Positions 54,069 through 62,967 of a DNA stretch of 64,000 nt are shown here, one piece after another; within the stretch, counting starts at the first letter, position 1; every line of letters starts with the position of its first letter. A model generated the notes under the pieces. That model was not told the DNA's origin. It searched no databases and saw nothing but the letters and a program-made list of their open reading frames with translations. The translations under genes were made by a program, and so were the position numbers. This DNA comes from Vibrio sp. UCD-FRSSP16_30. Its GTDB lineage: Bacteria; Pseudomonadota; Gammaproteobacteria; Enterobacterales; Vibrionaceae. The stretch is from positions 268,827 to 332,826 of the forward strand of contig NZ_LZFW01000001.1 of the NCBI RefSeq assembly GCF_001676025.1. The letters run 5' to 3'.

Positions 54069-54116
54069 ACACTACATATAGGGGTGTAACCCTTAGCGAG
54101 TTACAAGATAGTGCGG
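54069..54116 (-). promoter_or_regulatory. nrdA: Two NrdR-like boxes upstream of nrdA
   Basis: ACACTACATATAGGGG (54069-54084) and TTACAAGATAGTGCGG (54101-54116) resemble the NrdR box (ACACTATATATTGTGT). Box 1 is a good match, box 2 a weak one. Their starts are 32 bases apart, three helical turns, as required for cooperative NrdR binding. Confidence 0.6.
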
Positions 54117-54153
54117 TTAGTGGCACTTTTCAAGTTTGACGGAAAAATAGTTC

Positions 54154-54162
54154 TGTGGATAA
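54154..54162 (-). promoter_or_regulatory. nrdA: Perfect DnaA box upstream of nrdA
   Basis: TGTGGATAA is the complement of TTATCCACA, the strongest DnaA box. It lies 192 bases before the nrdA start. In Escherichia coli DnaA binds the nrdAB promoter and couples it to replication. Confidence 0.65.
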
Positions 54163-54281
54163 ACGGTGGATGAAAATTTATGGGTTAGCGATCACTTACC
54201 GATGAGAATACACAGCAAAAGACTTGCGCTTTTATGACGCTTTCTGATGACTCAAAAACGAGCGATACAAAAATAATTAAC

Positions 54282-54295
54282 TTGATCTTTATCAA
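54282..54295. promoter_or_regulatory. FNR-type palindrome in the nrdA-ubiG gap
   Basis: TTGAT-CTTT-ATCAA matches TTGAT-N4-ATCAA exactly, 320 bases before nrdA and beyond the ubiG 3' end. It could place nrdA under oxygen control, with class Ia reductase needing oxygen; no promoter is mapped. Confidence 0.5.
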
Positions 54296-54386
54296 AGAAA
54301 AGGATCGTTTCTAGAAGGAACTGAAGTCGAAAAACTGCAATAAAAAATGCGATAAAGCGTGAAAAATGAAATGAGATTTGCTAGGA

Positions 54387-54423
54387 GACTCTCTGATTAA
54401 ACAACGTTCAGATTCAGAGAGTC
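54387..54423. repeat. Inverted repeat beyond the ubiG stop
   Basis: GACTCTCTGA and TCAGAGAGTC are perfect 10-bp complements 17 bases apart. No T-run follows on either strand, so termination would be weak; it may protect the ubiG mRNA 3' end. Confidence 0.55.
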
Positions 54424-54444
54424 GTTAACTGTTAATAATCGAAC

Positions 54445-55161
54445 TTATTGCTCTTTTTGAGTGGCAACAATGTAGTTCACATCCACGTTTCGACCTAGAG
54501 AGTAAGAATCAAACAGTGGGTTGTAGCTTAATCCGGTAATACCAATTTCTTGTAGTGGGGTATGGTCAACCATTTTGATTAACTCGCCAGGGGTAAGAAA
54601 CTTATTAAAATCATGTGTACCGTGAGGAAGCAGTTTCAGAATCTTTTCCGCCCCAACAATGGCAAACAAATACGATTTTAAATTACGGTTAAGCGTCGAG
54701 AACAAAACATAGCCGCCAGGTTTGACTAATTTTGCACATGAAGAAATCACCGATTGTGGGTCAGGGACGTGTTCTATCATTTCCATACAGGTGACAACAT
54801 CGTATTGCTCGGCGCAGTTTGCGGCATGCTCTTCTACAGTCGTGCGAATGTAATCTAGCTTAGCGCCACTCTCCAGTGCGTGAAGACGAGCCACTTCTAA
54901 TGGTTCGCGTCCCATATCCAAACCAGTCACCTTCGCACCCTCAAGAGCCATGCTCTCGGCTAATATGCCGCCGCCACAGCCGACGTCGAGTACTTTCTTG
55001 CCAAATACGCCGCCTACAGTGTCTTGAACATACTGTAAACGTAGAGGGTTAATTTGATGTAAGGGCTTAAATTCCCCTTCTTTATCCCACCAACGACTCG
55101 CCATATCAGCAAATTTTTTAATTTCAGCAGGATCGACGTTTTTTCCTTGTTCCATATTCAT
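54445..55161 (-). CDS. ubiG: Ubiquinone biosynthesis O-methyltransferase UbiG
   Basis: A SAM-dependent enzyme for two O-methylation steps of ubiquinone. ATG 55161 gives 238 residues; ATG 55155 and GTG 55164 are near alternatives. The SAM site is [20 protein letters not shown], with [13 protein letters not shown] and [19 protein letters not shown] as further family segments. It is divergent from gyrA with 278 bases between, as in Escherichia coli. Confidence 0.95.
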   Translation of the reverse strand: MNMEQGKNVDPAEIKKFADMASRWWDKEGEFKPLHQINPLRLQYVQDTVGGVFGKKVLDVGCGGGILAESMALEGAKVTGLDMGREPLEVARLHALESGAKLDYIRTTVEEHAANCAEQYDVVTCMEMIEHVPDPQSVISSCAKLVKPGGYVLFSTLNRNLKSYLFAIVGAEKILKLLPHGTHDFNKFLTPGELIKMVDHTPLQEIGITGLSYNPLFDSYSLGRNVDVNYIVATQKEQ

Positions 55162-55431
55162 CACGCTTTGCAGAGTTTGGCTTATTATAACCTGAACTAA
55201 ACCATGAATGCATTTGCTGTGAACGTGATGAGATGTCTATGCCTATAGGGGAGTTAAACCGCCTGTTTTTTAAACACTAATTTGTGAATAGTGTAAATAA
55301 TGGTCATCTAAGAGGGAACGCACATCACATAAGCTTAACTGCTAATGAAAGTAATGCCGAAACTAGGAAAATTGTGTTATATTTTTTTAATCTTATAGGA
55401 ATCGAAAAGACGATCTAATAATAGAGGGACA

Positions 55432-55443
55432 ATGGCTCTATGA
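55432..55443 (+). promoter_or_regulatory. gyrA: Three-codon upstream ORF overlapping the gyrA start
   Basis: ATG GCT CTA TGA: the stop TGA shares two bases with the gyrA ATG (ATGA junction). The GAGGG of the ribosome site (55424-55428) is 3 bases from the uORF ATG and 11 bases from the gyrA ATG, so initiation at the mini-ORF and reinitiation on gyrA is possible. This is inference from spacing alone. Confidence 0.35.
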
Positions 55444-58169
55444 GCGATCTAGCGAAAGAGATCACACCGGTAAATATTGAAGACGAGCTTAGAGGCTCGT
55501 ACCTTGACTATGCAATGTCCGTCATTGTAGGCCGAGCACTACCTGATGTTCGTGATGGTTTGAAACCCGTACACCGACGCGTTTTATTTGCAATGAACGT
55601 ATTGGGCAATGATTGGAATAAGCCTTATAAAAAATCAGCGCGTGTCGTTGGTGATGTAATCGGTAAATATCACCCGCATGGTGACAGTGCTGTATACGAT
55701 ACTATCGTTCGTATGGCGCAACCTTTTGCATTGCGTTATATGCTGGCAGATGGACAAGGCAACTTTGGTTCTATCGATGGAGACTCTGCGGCGGCAATGC
55801 GTTACACCGAAGTGCGCATGTCGAAAATTGCTCATGAGTTGCTTGCTGACCTTGAGAAAGAAACCGTTGATTTCGTACCTAACTATGATGGTACTGAACA
55901 AATTCCTGCTGTATTACCAACGCGTGTACCGAACCTACTAATCAATGGTTCATCAGGTATTGCTGTTGGTATGGCAACCAATATCCCACCGCATAACCTA
56001 ACAGAGGTTATCGATGGCTGTTTGGCATTCATCAAAGATGAAGAGATCACTATTGATCAGCTAATGGAATACATTCCAGGACCTGATTTCCCGACAGCTG
56101 CGCTAATTAGCGGCCGTAAGGGCATTATTGACGCGTACAACACCGGTCGCGGTAAAGTTTACATGCGTGCTAAGGCGAACATCGAAGCCGATAGCAAGGG
56201 TAAAGAAACGATCATCGTGACTGAAATCCCATATCAGGTGAACAAAGCTCGCTTGATTGAAAAAATCGCAGAACTGGTAAAAGACAAGAAAGTAGAAGGC
56301 ATCAGTGCACTTCGTGATGAGTCTGATAAAGACGGCATGCGCATTGTTATTGAATGTAAGCGCGACGCAGTAGGTGAAGTTGTTCTGAACAACCTATACG
56401 CACATACTCAGCTGCAAACTACTTTCGGTATCAACATTGTTGCTCTTGATAAAGGACAACCTAAACACTTTAACCTTAAAGAAATGTTAAAGGCGTTTGT
56501 TGATCACCGTCGTGAAGTTGTTACTCGTCGTACTATTTTTGAACTTCGTAAAGCGCGTGACCGTGCTCATATCCTTGAAGGTCTTGCATTAGCATTGGCC
56601 AACATTGATGAAATTATCGAACTGATTCGTAAAGCAACCACACCAGCAGAAGCAAAAGCTGGCCTAGTGGCTCGCGGTTGGGACCTTGGTCTTGTTGCGA
56701 AAATGCTTGAACGCGCAGGTACAGATGCAGCGCGTCCAGAGTGGCTAGAAGAGCAGTTTGGTATTCGCGATGGTCAATACTTCTTAACTGAGCAACAAGC
56801 TCAAGCAATTCTAGACCTACGTTTGCAAAAACTAACAGGCCTAGAACACGAGAAAATCTTAGACGAATACAAAGTGCTACTCGATGAAATCGAAGAGCTA
56901 ATGTTCATTCTTGCAAGCACAGAACGCTTAATGGAAGTGATCGTTGAAGAACTAGAAGCTATCCGTGAAGGCTATGGCGATGAGCGTCGTACCGAAATTA
57001 CAGCTGCTATCCATGATATCGATATGGAAGAGCTGATTGCTCAAGAAGATGTGGTTGTTACACTTTCTCACGAAGGTTACGTTAAATATCAAATCTTGAG
57101 TGACTACGAAGCACAACGTCGTGGTGGTCGAGGTAAGAGTGCAACTAAGATGAAAGACACCGATTATATCGATCGTCTTCTGGTTGCTAATACTCACGAT
57201 AACATTCTATGTTTCTCAACTCGTGGTAAAACCTACCGTCTGAAAGTGTATCAATTGCCATTAGCAAGTCGTAATGCTCGTGGTAAGCCTATTGTGAACA
57301 TCCTTCCTTTAGAAGAAGGTGAGCGTATCACGGCGATTCTACCAGTATCTGAGTTTAGTGAAGATAAATATATCTTTATGGCAACGGCTGACGGTACGGT
57401 TAAAAAATCAGCACTTTCTGCGTTCTCTAATGTTCGTTCAAATGGACTAATTGCCGTTAACTTACGTGATGATGATTCCCTGATTGGCGTTGATATCACT
57501 GACGGTAACAGTGAGATCATGCTGTTCTCTGAGTTTGGTAAAGTTGTTCGTTTCAAAGAAGCTGAAGAAATTCCTGCGGTAGACGCTGAAGGAAACCCAG
57601 TTCTTGATGAAAATGGCGTTCAAGAAATCAAGTTTAGAGGTGTACGTCCAATGGGCCGTACTGCAGCTGGTGTTCGCGGTATTAAACTGGCAAACGGTGA
57701 CAAAGTTGTTTCTTTGATTGTCCCTTCAAATGAAGGTGATGTATTGACAGTGACACGTAATGGTTACGGTAAACGTACTAAGTTAGAAGAATATCCTTCT
57801 AAGAGCCGTGCAACGCAAGGTGTAGTATCGATTAAAGTATCCGAGCGTAACGGCAGTGTTGTTGGTGCAGTTCAAACGGAAGAAGGTGATGAGTTCATGA
57901 TGATCACCGACGGCGGTACGCTTGTTCGTACTCGTGTTTCTGAAGTGAGCCAAGTGGGCCGTAATACTCAAGGTGTTACCTTGATTCGTACTGTTGAAGG
58001 CGAGAACGTTGTTGCACTACAGCGTATTGATGAGATTGAAGAAAGTGAAGTTATCGGTGATGAAGAGGGTGAACAAACATCTTCTGAAGCACCAGAGGCA
58101 GCACAAACTCAAGTTCAAGATCAAGAGCAAGATCAAGCCTCTCAAGATGAGTCTGATAACGAAGAGTAA
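55440..58169 (+). CDS. gyrA: DNA gyrase subunit A
   Basis: A 909-residue subunit that cuts and rejoins DNA in the gyrase reaction. The catalytic Tyr is in AAMRYTE, and the quinolone region reads [12 protein letters not shown] with Ser83 and Asp87 (Escherichia coli numbering) both of wild type, so no classic resistance change is present. The GyrA-box is [10 protein letters not shown]. Relative to Escherichia coli there is an extra loop of about 25 residues in the C-terminal pinwheel ([20 protein letters not shown]) and a Glu/Gln/Asp-rich tail, both usual for Vibrio. The strong terminator follows at 58191. Confidence 0.98.
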   Translation: MSDLAKEITPVNIEDELRGSYLDYAMSVIVGRALPDVRDGLKPVHRRVLFAMNVLGNDWNKPYKKSARVVGDVIGKYHPHGDSAVYDTIVRMAQPFALRYMLADGQGNFGSIDGDSAAAMRYTEVRMSKIAHELLADLEKETVDFVPNYDGTEQIPAVLPTRVPNLLINGSSGIAVGMATNIPPHNLTEVIDGCLAFIKDEEITIDQLMEYIPGPDFPTAALISGRKGIIDAYNTGRGKVYMRAKANIEADSKGKETIIVTEIPYQVNKARLIEKIAELVKDKKVEGISALRDESDKDGMRIVIECKRDAVGEVVLNNLYAHTQLQTTFGINIVALDKGQPKHFNLKEMLKAFVDHRREVVTRRTIFELRKARDRAHILEGLALALANIDEIIELIRKATTPAEAKAGLVARGWDLGLVAKMLERAGTDAARPEWLEEQFGIRDGQYFLTEQQAQAILDLRLQKLTGLEHEKILDEYKVLLDEIEELMFILASTERLMEVIVEELEAIREGYGDERRTEITAAIHDIDMEELIAQEDVVVTLSHEGYVKYQILSDYEAQRRGGRGKSATKMKDTDYIDRLLVANTHDNILCFSTRGKTYRLKVYQLPLASRNARGKPIVNILPLEEGERITAILPVSEFSEDKYIFMATADGTVKKSALSAFSNVRSNGLIAVNLRDDDSLIGVDITDGNSEIMLFSEFGKVVRFKEAEEIPAVDAEGNPVLDENGVQEIKFRGVRPMGRTAAGVRGIKLANGDKVVSLIVPSNEGDVLTVTRNGYGKRTKLEEYPSKSRATQGVVSIKVSERNGSVVGAVQTEEGDEFMMITDGGTLVRTRVSEVSQVGRNTQGVTLIRTVEGENVVALQRIDEIEESEVIGDEEGEQTSSEAPEAAQTQVQDQEQDQASQDESDNEE

Positions 58170-58190
58170 ACCTTTTTGTTAAATATTAAG

Positions 58191-58218
58191 AACCGAGCCT
58201 AAGTGCTCGGTTTTTTTA
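58191..58218 (+). terminator. Terminator after gyrA
   Basis: AACCGAG and CTCGGTT form a stem around CCTAAGTG, followed by a run of T (GGTTTTTTTAT). Confidence 0.93.
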
Positions 58219-58362
58219 TGTCTTAATAACTAAGCGAAGATAATTAATAAAATCAGATAGATAAAACAAAGTTTACTATTGATAATATGGTCAAATATCA
58301 GTTTATGACCTAAGATATGTTGTAATGTATCAATTTGTAGTTGAGTGAACCAATTTCTAAAT

Positions 58363-58376
58363 TTGATCTAGATCAA
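58363..58376. promoter_or_regulatory. ribA: Perfect FNR-type palindrome upstream of ribA
   Basis: TTGAT-CTAG-ATCAA, within the fully symmetric TTTGATCTAGATCAAA, lies 93 bases before the ribA ATG. The 58219-58468 gap is otherwise AT-rich, with no other clear signal. Confidence 0.6.
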
Positions 58377-58468
58377 AACCTTGAAACAGTTTTATTTAAC
58401 CCCCATATTAAACTTGTAATTGTAGAACCAGTATTTGGCTACAAAAAATAATTAAGAAAGAGATGGTT

Positions 58469-59065
58469 ATGGCAGAAGTAAGAGCCCGCGTAGAATTAAA
58501 AGTTGGAGTAAACAGTGATATTGAAACTGAACTTCTTTCTTTTCATGACTTAAAAACTGAAAAAGAGCATGTTGCTCTAATTTTTAAATCAGCGGATAAA
58601 AACCAACAAGCGCCTTTAGTTCGAATGCACTCAGAATGTCTGACGGGAGATGTTTTTCATTCGTCACGTTGTGATTGTGGTGAGCAATTGGATGAAACCA
58701 TCAATAAAATGGCAGAGCAGGGCGGTATTTTGTTGTATCTTCGCCAAGAAGGTCGCGGCATTGGTCTTTATAACAAAATCGACGCGTACAAATTACAAAG
58801 CGAAGGTTTAAACACCTATGAAGCCAATAACCAATTAGGCTTTGCCGATGACTTGCGTGACTTTGAAGAAGCCGCGCAAATGCTTAAAGCGCTAAATGTA
58901 CAAACGATTCGTCTGGTGACTAATAATCCGAAGAAAATTCGCGAACTTAAAGAGCATGGCATCACTATTGAAGAAGTGGTACATACTCACGCGCATGTGA
59001 AGCACGGTAATGAAAATTACCTAAAAGCTAAAGTTTCGCATGGTAAGCACAATCTCGATATGTAA
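58469..59065 (+). CDS. ribA: GTP cyclohydrolase II
   Basis: Opens the imidazole ring of GTP in the first committed step of riboflavin synthesis. ATG 58469 ([13 protein letters not shown]) is preferred over ATG 58463 because GAAAGAG is then at proper distance; 198 residues. The zinc cysteines lie in [20 protein letters not shown], the catalytic loop in [16 protein letters not shown], and [16 protein letters not shown] is also diagnostic. The C-terminal [11 protein letters not shown] is typical of the Vibrio form. It stands alone after gyrA. Confidence 0.96.
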   Translation: MAEVRARVELKVGVNSDIETELLSFHDLKTEKEHVALIFKSADKNQQAPLVRMHSECLTGDVFHSSRCDCGEQLDETINKMAEQGGILLYLRQEGRGIGLYNKIDAYKLQSEGLNTYEANNQLGFADDLRDFEEAAQMLKALNVQTIRLVTNNPKKIRELKEHGITIEEVVHTHAHVKHGNENYLKAKVSHGKHNLDM

Positions 59066-59076
59066 TACCGACTAAA

Positions 59077-59125
59077 GAACAAATCCTGAGTATTTGTTCG
59101 AGAAAAGCAAATTTGTTCGAGAAAA
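59077..59125. repeat. Inverted repeat plus direct repeat between ribA and ldtD
   Basis: GAACAAAT and ATTTGTTC (59077-59099) form an 8-bp hairpin with a 7-base loop; ATTTGTTCGAGAAAA occurs twice, at 59092-59106 and 59111-59125 (period 19). The stem may end ribA transcripts weakly. Confidence 0.6.
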
Positions 59126-59174
59126 CCAGAGTTGTTTGCCATACTTTAAAGTATGTTCTCTTTGAGTAACAACT

Positions 59175-60785
59175 ATGGCCTTGATACAAAAGAGGGCGTG
59201 GTGGTTGATAATTGTCACCATTTGCGCCCTTTCTAGTCCTACCTATTCGCAAAGTATGCTGCACTCACTTGGCTGGGTAGATTCTTCAACGCCTATAGAA
59301 CAAACCTTTCGTTACCCTCAAACCACAGAATCAGTGTACGCCTTCAATCATCATCAATTGATTTGGTTGCAACCGCATGATCGCCAGTTACTTGAAGATC
59401 TCATCGAGATGGCAACCCTTGCCGATATAAGCCCTTTTTTTGAAAAACGTTTAAACATCTTAGCGAGCTTGCGAGAGTTACAGCAGTATTATCAATATGA
59501 CGTAGTGGCAACGGATACCTTATTGGCCTTAGTCAGCTATCAAGTTTTGCTCAATGAAAATAAATACACTTGGCTTTATGGACAGGGTTTACCCAAGATG
59601 TGGGCATCACCTCCTATAGCCGCAGTCGATGCTTTAAAATCGGCGATTTCCAATCAGAAATTAACCCCATACTTAATGACGCTAGGGGCAGATTCTGCCG
59701 TTTATCGAGAATACCAATCGGCAATAGATGATTTAAAGGGGGCAATGTTAGACGCGCCTCCACTATATAATGTCAGTAGCGTTGTGCGTGTAGGGGAAAC
59801 CTTACCGGATAAAGAGGTACTGTTTACTCGATTAGATCTTGCAGGGCTAGTGGTTGCAGAATCGGTAAAAGAAATAGATTGGTACGGGCAGGCGTTAAAA
59901 AAAGTGGTGGTTGATTTTCAGCGTCAACATGGGTTGAGTGCTGACGGCATTATTGGGCCTAAGACAGTAGAATGGCTTAATTATCCTATAGAAGAGCGGA
60001 TTCGCCGTTTAGCACTAAATGCTGAAAGAAGTCGCTTATGGCCAACACAAAGACAAGCATTGGTGTTGGTTAACTTACCTAGCTTTGATCTCAATTATTA
60101 CTATAAAGGCAGAGTGGCTTTCTCATCTAAAGTGATTGTTGGAAAACAGAGCCGGAAAACGCCATTATTAGAGATAAAAATGGACTCGATGTTCTTAAAC
60201 CCGACTTGGAATGTACCGCCTAAAATTATGCGCGAGGATATCATCCCTAAGCTGCGTTATAATCCTGGATATTTGAGTCAGAAAGGTATCCAAGTCATCA
60301 AAGGCTGGGGGAATCCGGTGGTGGTTGATCACGCTGTCATACAATGGCGTCAAGTGAACCCTAAAACTTTTCCTTTCCGTATGCGCCAATTATCTGGTAA
60401 GCATAATGCGCTAGGTGTGTATAAGTTTAATACTCCGAATCGACGAGCTATATATCTGCATGATACCCCGTCTAAACATTTGTTTGATAAGCCTTCTCGC
60501 GCTTTTAGTTCAGGCTGTATTCGCGTGCAACATGCGGATAAATTTGCTCATTCCTTATCTAAAACTCAAGGATTTCGTAAGAGCAATATTTCTCCTGTAG
60601 GACAAAAAGCCAATGCACGAATACCGCTTAAACGACGTTTACCTGTCCACTTAATCTATAAAACCTCATGGGTAGAATCAGGTCGTATTTTTATTCGACA
60701 TGATATTTATGGTTATGATGGCGTTGCGACAAAGTCGCAATTAGTTAATGCAGAATTAGCCAATCGCGAGCATTTCATTCATTAA
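59175..60785 (+). CDS. ldtD: L,D-transpeptidase (LdtD/YcbB-like)
   Basis: A 536-residue periplasmic enzyme that forms 3-3 crosslinks in peptidoglycan. Signal-like segment RAWWLIIVTICALSSPTYSQ at residues 8-27. A peptidoglycan-binding domain is at about 235-275 (VVDFQRQHGLSADGIIGPKT), and the YkuD domain is C-terminal, with IYLHDTPSKHLFDKPSRAFS followed by SGCIRV; the catalytic Cys is residue 448. Some 80 residues shorter than Escherichia coli LdtD. The order ldtD-mepK-gloC is that of ycbB-ycbK-ycbL in enterobacteria. Confidence 0.92.
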   Translation: MALIQKRAWWLIIVTICALSSPTYSQSMLHSLGWVDSSTPIEQTFRYPQTTESVYAFNHHQLIWLQPHDRQLLEDLIEMATLADISPFFEKRLNILASLRELQQYYQYDVVATDTLLALVSYQVLLNENKYTWLYGQGLPKMWASPPIAAVDALKSAISNQKLTPYLMTLGADSAVYREYQSAIDDLKGAMLDAPPLYNVSSVVRVGETLPDKEVLFTRLDLAGLVVAESVKEIDWYGQALKKVVVDFQRQHGLSADGIIGPKTVEWLNYPIEERIRRLALNAERSRLWPTQRQALVLVNLPSFDLNYYYKGRVAFSSKVIVGKQSRKTPLLEIKMDSMFLNPTWNVPPKIMREDIIPKLRYNPGYLSQKGIQVIKGWGNPVVVDHAVIQWRQVNPKTFPFRMRQLSGKHNALGVYKFNTPNRRAIYLHDTPSKHLFDKPSRAFSSGCIRVQHADKFAHSLSKTQGFRKSNISPVGQKANARIPLKRRLPVHLIYKTSWVESGRIFIRHDIYGYDGVATKSQLVNAELANREHFIH

Positions 60786-60898
60786 TCATTAACTCAGTCG
60801 CATATCAATAGTACTCAAATCCAAAATAGACCACTTATTTGATTAAATATTAAACAACAGGTAAAGTGTGCGCTTTGTGTACAGTTGTAGGGTTTGTT

Positions 60899-61450
60899 GT
60901 GGTTGAGTTGGATGTAAAACGTCGTCATTTTTTAAAGGTTTCATTAGGAGCTGCTGCTTTAATATCAATACCAAAAATTGCTTTAGCATCACCTAGCTCC
61001 GCTAGAATCATCAAATTTAATAACCTACATACCGGTGAGCGTTTACAAAGTTGCTATTTTGATGGACAAACTTTTGTCAAAAGTGAACTGAGTAAAATTG
61101 ATCATATCTGTCGTGACTTTCGACGAAATGAAATCCATCCGATGGATAAACGCCTGTTGACTCAATTAAGCCAAATACAACGAGTATTAAATACCGATGC
61201 TGAGATCCAAATTATCTCAGGGTATCGTTCACCTGCCACGAATGAATCCTTGCGAGCTCATGGGCACAAGGGCGTAGCTCGAAAAAGCTTACATATGCAG
61301 GGCAGAGCGATAGATATAAGAATCGCGGGAGTCGATATTGCCAAGGTGCATGATGCGGCATTAAGCATCAAGGCTGGTGGTGTGGGCTATTATCCGGGTA
61401 GTCAATTTGTGCATATTGATACTGGCGCGGTACGCTCATGGCACGGCTAG
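60899..61450 (+). CDS. mepK: Murein endopeptidase MepK (YcbK)
   Basis: A DUF882/peptidase M15 protein that cleaves 3-3 and 4-3 crosslinks. The frame opens at GTG 60866, but GTG 60899 (AGGG 6 bases upstream) places the start just before the Tat motif RRHFLKVS and yields 183 residues, as in Escherichia coli (182). The Tat signal ends at ALA. Catalytic/zinc residues are in SGYRSPATNESLRAHGH, SLHMQGRAIDIRI and FVHIDTG. The neighbour LdtD makes the bonds this enzyme cuts. Confidence 0.92.
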   Translation: MVELDVKRRHFLKVSLGAAALISIPKIALASPSSARIIKFNNLHTGERLQSCYFDGQTFVKSELSKIDHICRDFRRNEIHPMDKRLLTQLSQIQRVLNTDAEIQIISGYRSPATNESLRAHGHKGVARKSLHMQGRAIDIRIAGVDIAKVHDAALSIKAGGVGYYPGSQFVHIDTGAVRSWHG

Positions 61451-61518
61451 ACTTGAGTTTATAAAGATAAACTGTCATATTCCTGCTTAGATTTTCTCGA
61501 CAAATATAAAGGTTTCTC

Positions 61519-62172
61519 ATGGCTTTACAGTATCAAATTGTTCCCGTAACTCCGTTTCAACAAAACTGTTCTATTGTTTGGTGTGATGAAACAATGAAAG
61601 GCGTTGTGATTGATCCTGGCGGTGATGTAAAACAATTATTGATGATGATAGAACAATTAAATGTCGATGTTGAAAAGTTGCTGTTAACCCATGGTCATCT
61701 CGATCATGTGGGTGGCAGTGAAGAACTGGCTCAAGCATTAAATAAGCCGATTATTGGTCCACACAAAGACGATAATTTTTGGCTGCAAGGCTTAGAAGCG
61801 CAAGCCGATAAATTTGGTCTTCCAGTAATTGAAGCATTTGAACCAAGTCATTGGCTTGATGAAGGTGATGTGATTACCTTTGGTCATCAATCATTAAATG
61901 TGGTGCATACTCCAGGACACACACCTGGCCACGTAGTGCTATTTAATGAAGAAGCAAAAATGGCATTTGTAGGCGATGTTCTGTTTAAAGGTGGAATAGG
62001 GCGCACGGATTTTCCTAGAGGTGACTTCAATACTTTAATTGCCTCAATTAAAACTAAACTGTGGGCATTGGGTAATGAAACCCGATTTGTTCCCGGCCAC
62101 GGTCCAGAATCAACCATTGGTGCAGAGCGAGCAAGTAACCCATTTGTTGCCGATGAAATGCCTTTATATTAA
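61519..62172 (+). CDS. gloC: Hydroxyacylglutathione hydrolase GloC (YcbL)
   Basis: A 217-residue metallo-beta-lactamase-fold protein of the type II glyoxalase kind, hydrolysing S-lactoylglutathione in methylglyoxal detoxification. The metal motif is THGHLDHVGG, with further ligands in HTPGHTPGHVVLF, FVGDVLFKGGIGRTDF and FVPGHGPESTIG. It is shorter than GloB, having no extra C-terminal domain, which is why GloC is preferred. It follows mepK by 69 bases and completes the trio. Confidence 0.93.
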   Translation: MALQYQIVPVTPFQQNCSIVWCDETMKGVVIDPGGDVKQLLMMIEQLNVDVEKLLLTHGHLDHVGGSEELAQALNKPIIGPHKDDNFWLQGLEAQADKFGLPVIEAFEPSHWLDEGDVITFGHQSLNVVHTPGHTPGHVVLFNEEAKMAFVGDVLFKGGIGRTDFPRGDFNTLIASIKTKLWALGNETRFVPGHGPESTIGAERASNPFVADEMPLY

Positions 62173-62262
62173 TTAAGCTAGGGGATGAATGTCCCCTAAG
62201 TTTACGCCTTGGTAACATATTTTCCATTTAAGACATATCGTCAATAGCTGTTTTGAGCTTGT

Positions 62263-62293
62263 GTTATATATTTTACAGCCTAAAATATATAAC
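62263..62293. promoter_or_regulatory. Perfect 13-bp inverted repeat upstream of the pilin genes
   Basis: GTTATATATTTTA (62263-62275) and TAAAATATATAAC (62281-62293) are perfect complements around CAGCC, ending 37 bases before the first pilin ATG. There is no T-run, so it looks like an operator or a leader structure; the AT content would favour H-NS-type silencing too. Confidence 0.6.
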
Positions 62294-62330
62294 TGTAACA
62301 AATTAATTCAACCCGCAATGGTAGATAAAT

Positions 62331-62927
62331 ATGCAAAAGAAACGTGGCTTTACACTAATTGAACTTGTTGTCGTTATCGTGATTCTCGGCATTTTGGCTG
62401 TAGTCGCAGCCCCTCGCTTTTTAAACCTACAAAAAGACGCTCGTATTTCAGCGCTTGAAGGTATGAAAGATGCGATGGTTAGTGCCAGTTCAATTGATTA
62501 TAGTGAAGCTGCGATTGAGGGTATTGAAACCAGTAATGACGAGTCGTTTGTATATGGTGGAAAAACGATTGAAATTGCATATGGCTACCCTAAAGCAACA
62601 TCAGCAGGTATTGTTGCTGCGGTTCAGGGGCTAGATGATGATACTGAGTGGAAAACGAAGTCCGTTATTGGAGTACCTCCTGTACCTAAAGCTCCTACAC
62701 CTCAAGTTCCAACGCCTATTGGTTCTTCTTCTGGTGGCTCTACAAATACCCTAAGCTCTACAGGGAAAAACCAACCGAAACAGCAAGGTGGCAATCAAGC
62801 ATATGTTAGAGCAGCAGAAACTAAAGATGCATTAAATGATGGGCAAGATGCTTGTTATGTACAATATAGTGAAGCGAGTGCAAAAGGCCAAGCTCCTATA
62901 GTCAGTATAGATTCAACTGGTTGTTAA
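62331..62927 (+). CDS. Type IV prepilin, MSHA-like, with Pro/Ser-rich insert
   Basis: A 198-residue prepilin. The leader KKRG is cut after Gly6, before FTLIELVVVIVILGILAVV with the conserved Glu at position 5 of the mature chain. APRFLNLQKDARISALEGMK and the YGYPKATSAGIVAAVQGL segment match MSHA pilins. The Cys pair C175/C198 can form the terminal disulfide loop. Residues 115-156 are a low-complexity insert (PVPKAPTPQVPTP, SSSGGSTNT, QPKQQGGNQ) that MSHA pilins usually lack. The second pilin gene follows after 40 bases. There are no assembly genes nearby, so export must rely on machinery elsewhere. Confidence 0.88.
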   Translation: MQKKRGFTLIELVVVIVILGILAVVAAPRFLNLQKDARISALEGMKDAMVSASSIDYSEAAIEGIETSNDESFVYGGKTIEIAYGYPKATSAGIVAAVQGLDDDTEWKTKSVIGVPPVPKAPTPQVPTPIGSSSGGSTNTLSSTGKNQPKQQGGNQAYVRAAETKDALNDGQDACYVQYSEASAKGQAPIVSIDSTGC

Positions 62928-62967
62928 TCTCGTCTCTCAACAATAGCAAAACTATATAGGTTTAAAT

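Noticed and set aside
55540..55760. Quinolone-resistance change in GyrA
   Set aside because: The QRDR keeps Ser83 and Asp87 (Escherichia coli numbering), so no resistance allele is present.
55678..55941. 87-codon frame inside gyrA
   Set aside because: Shadow frame of the highly conserved gyrA region.
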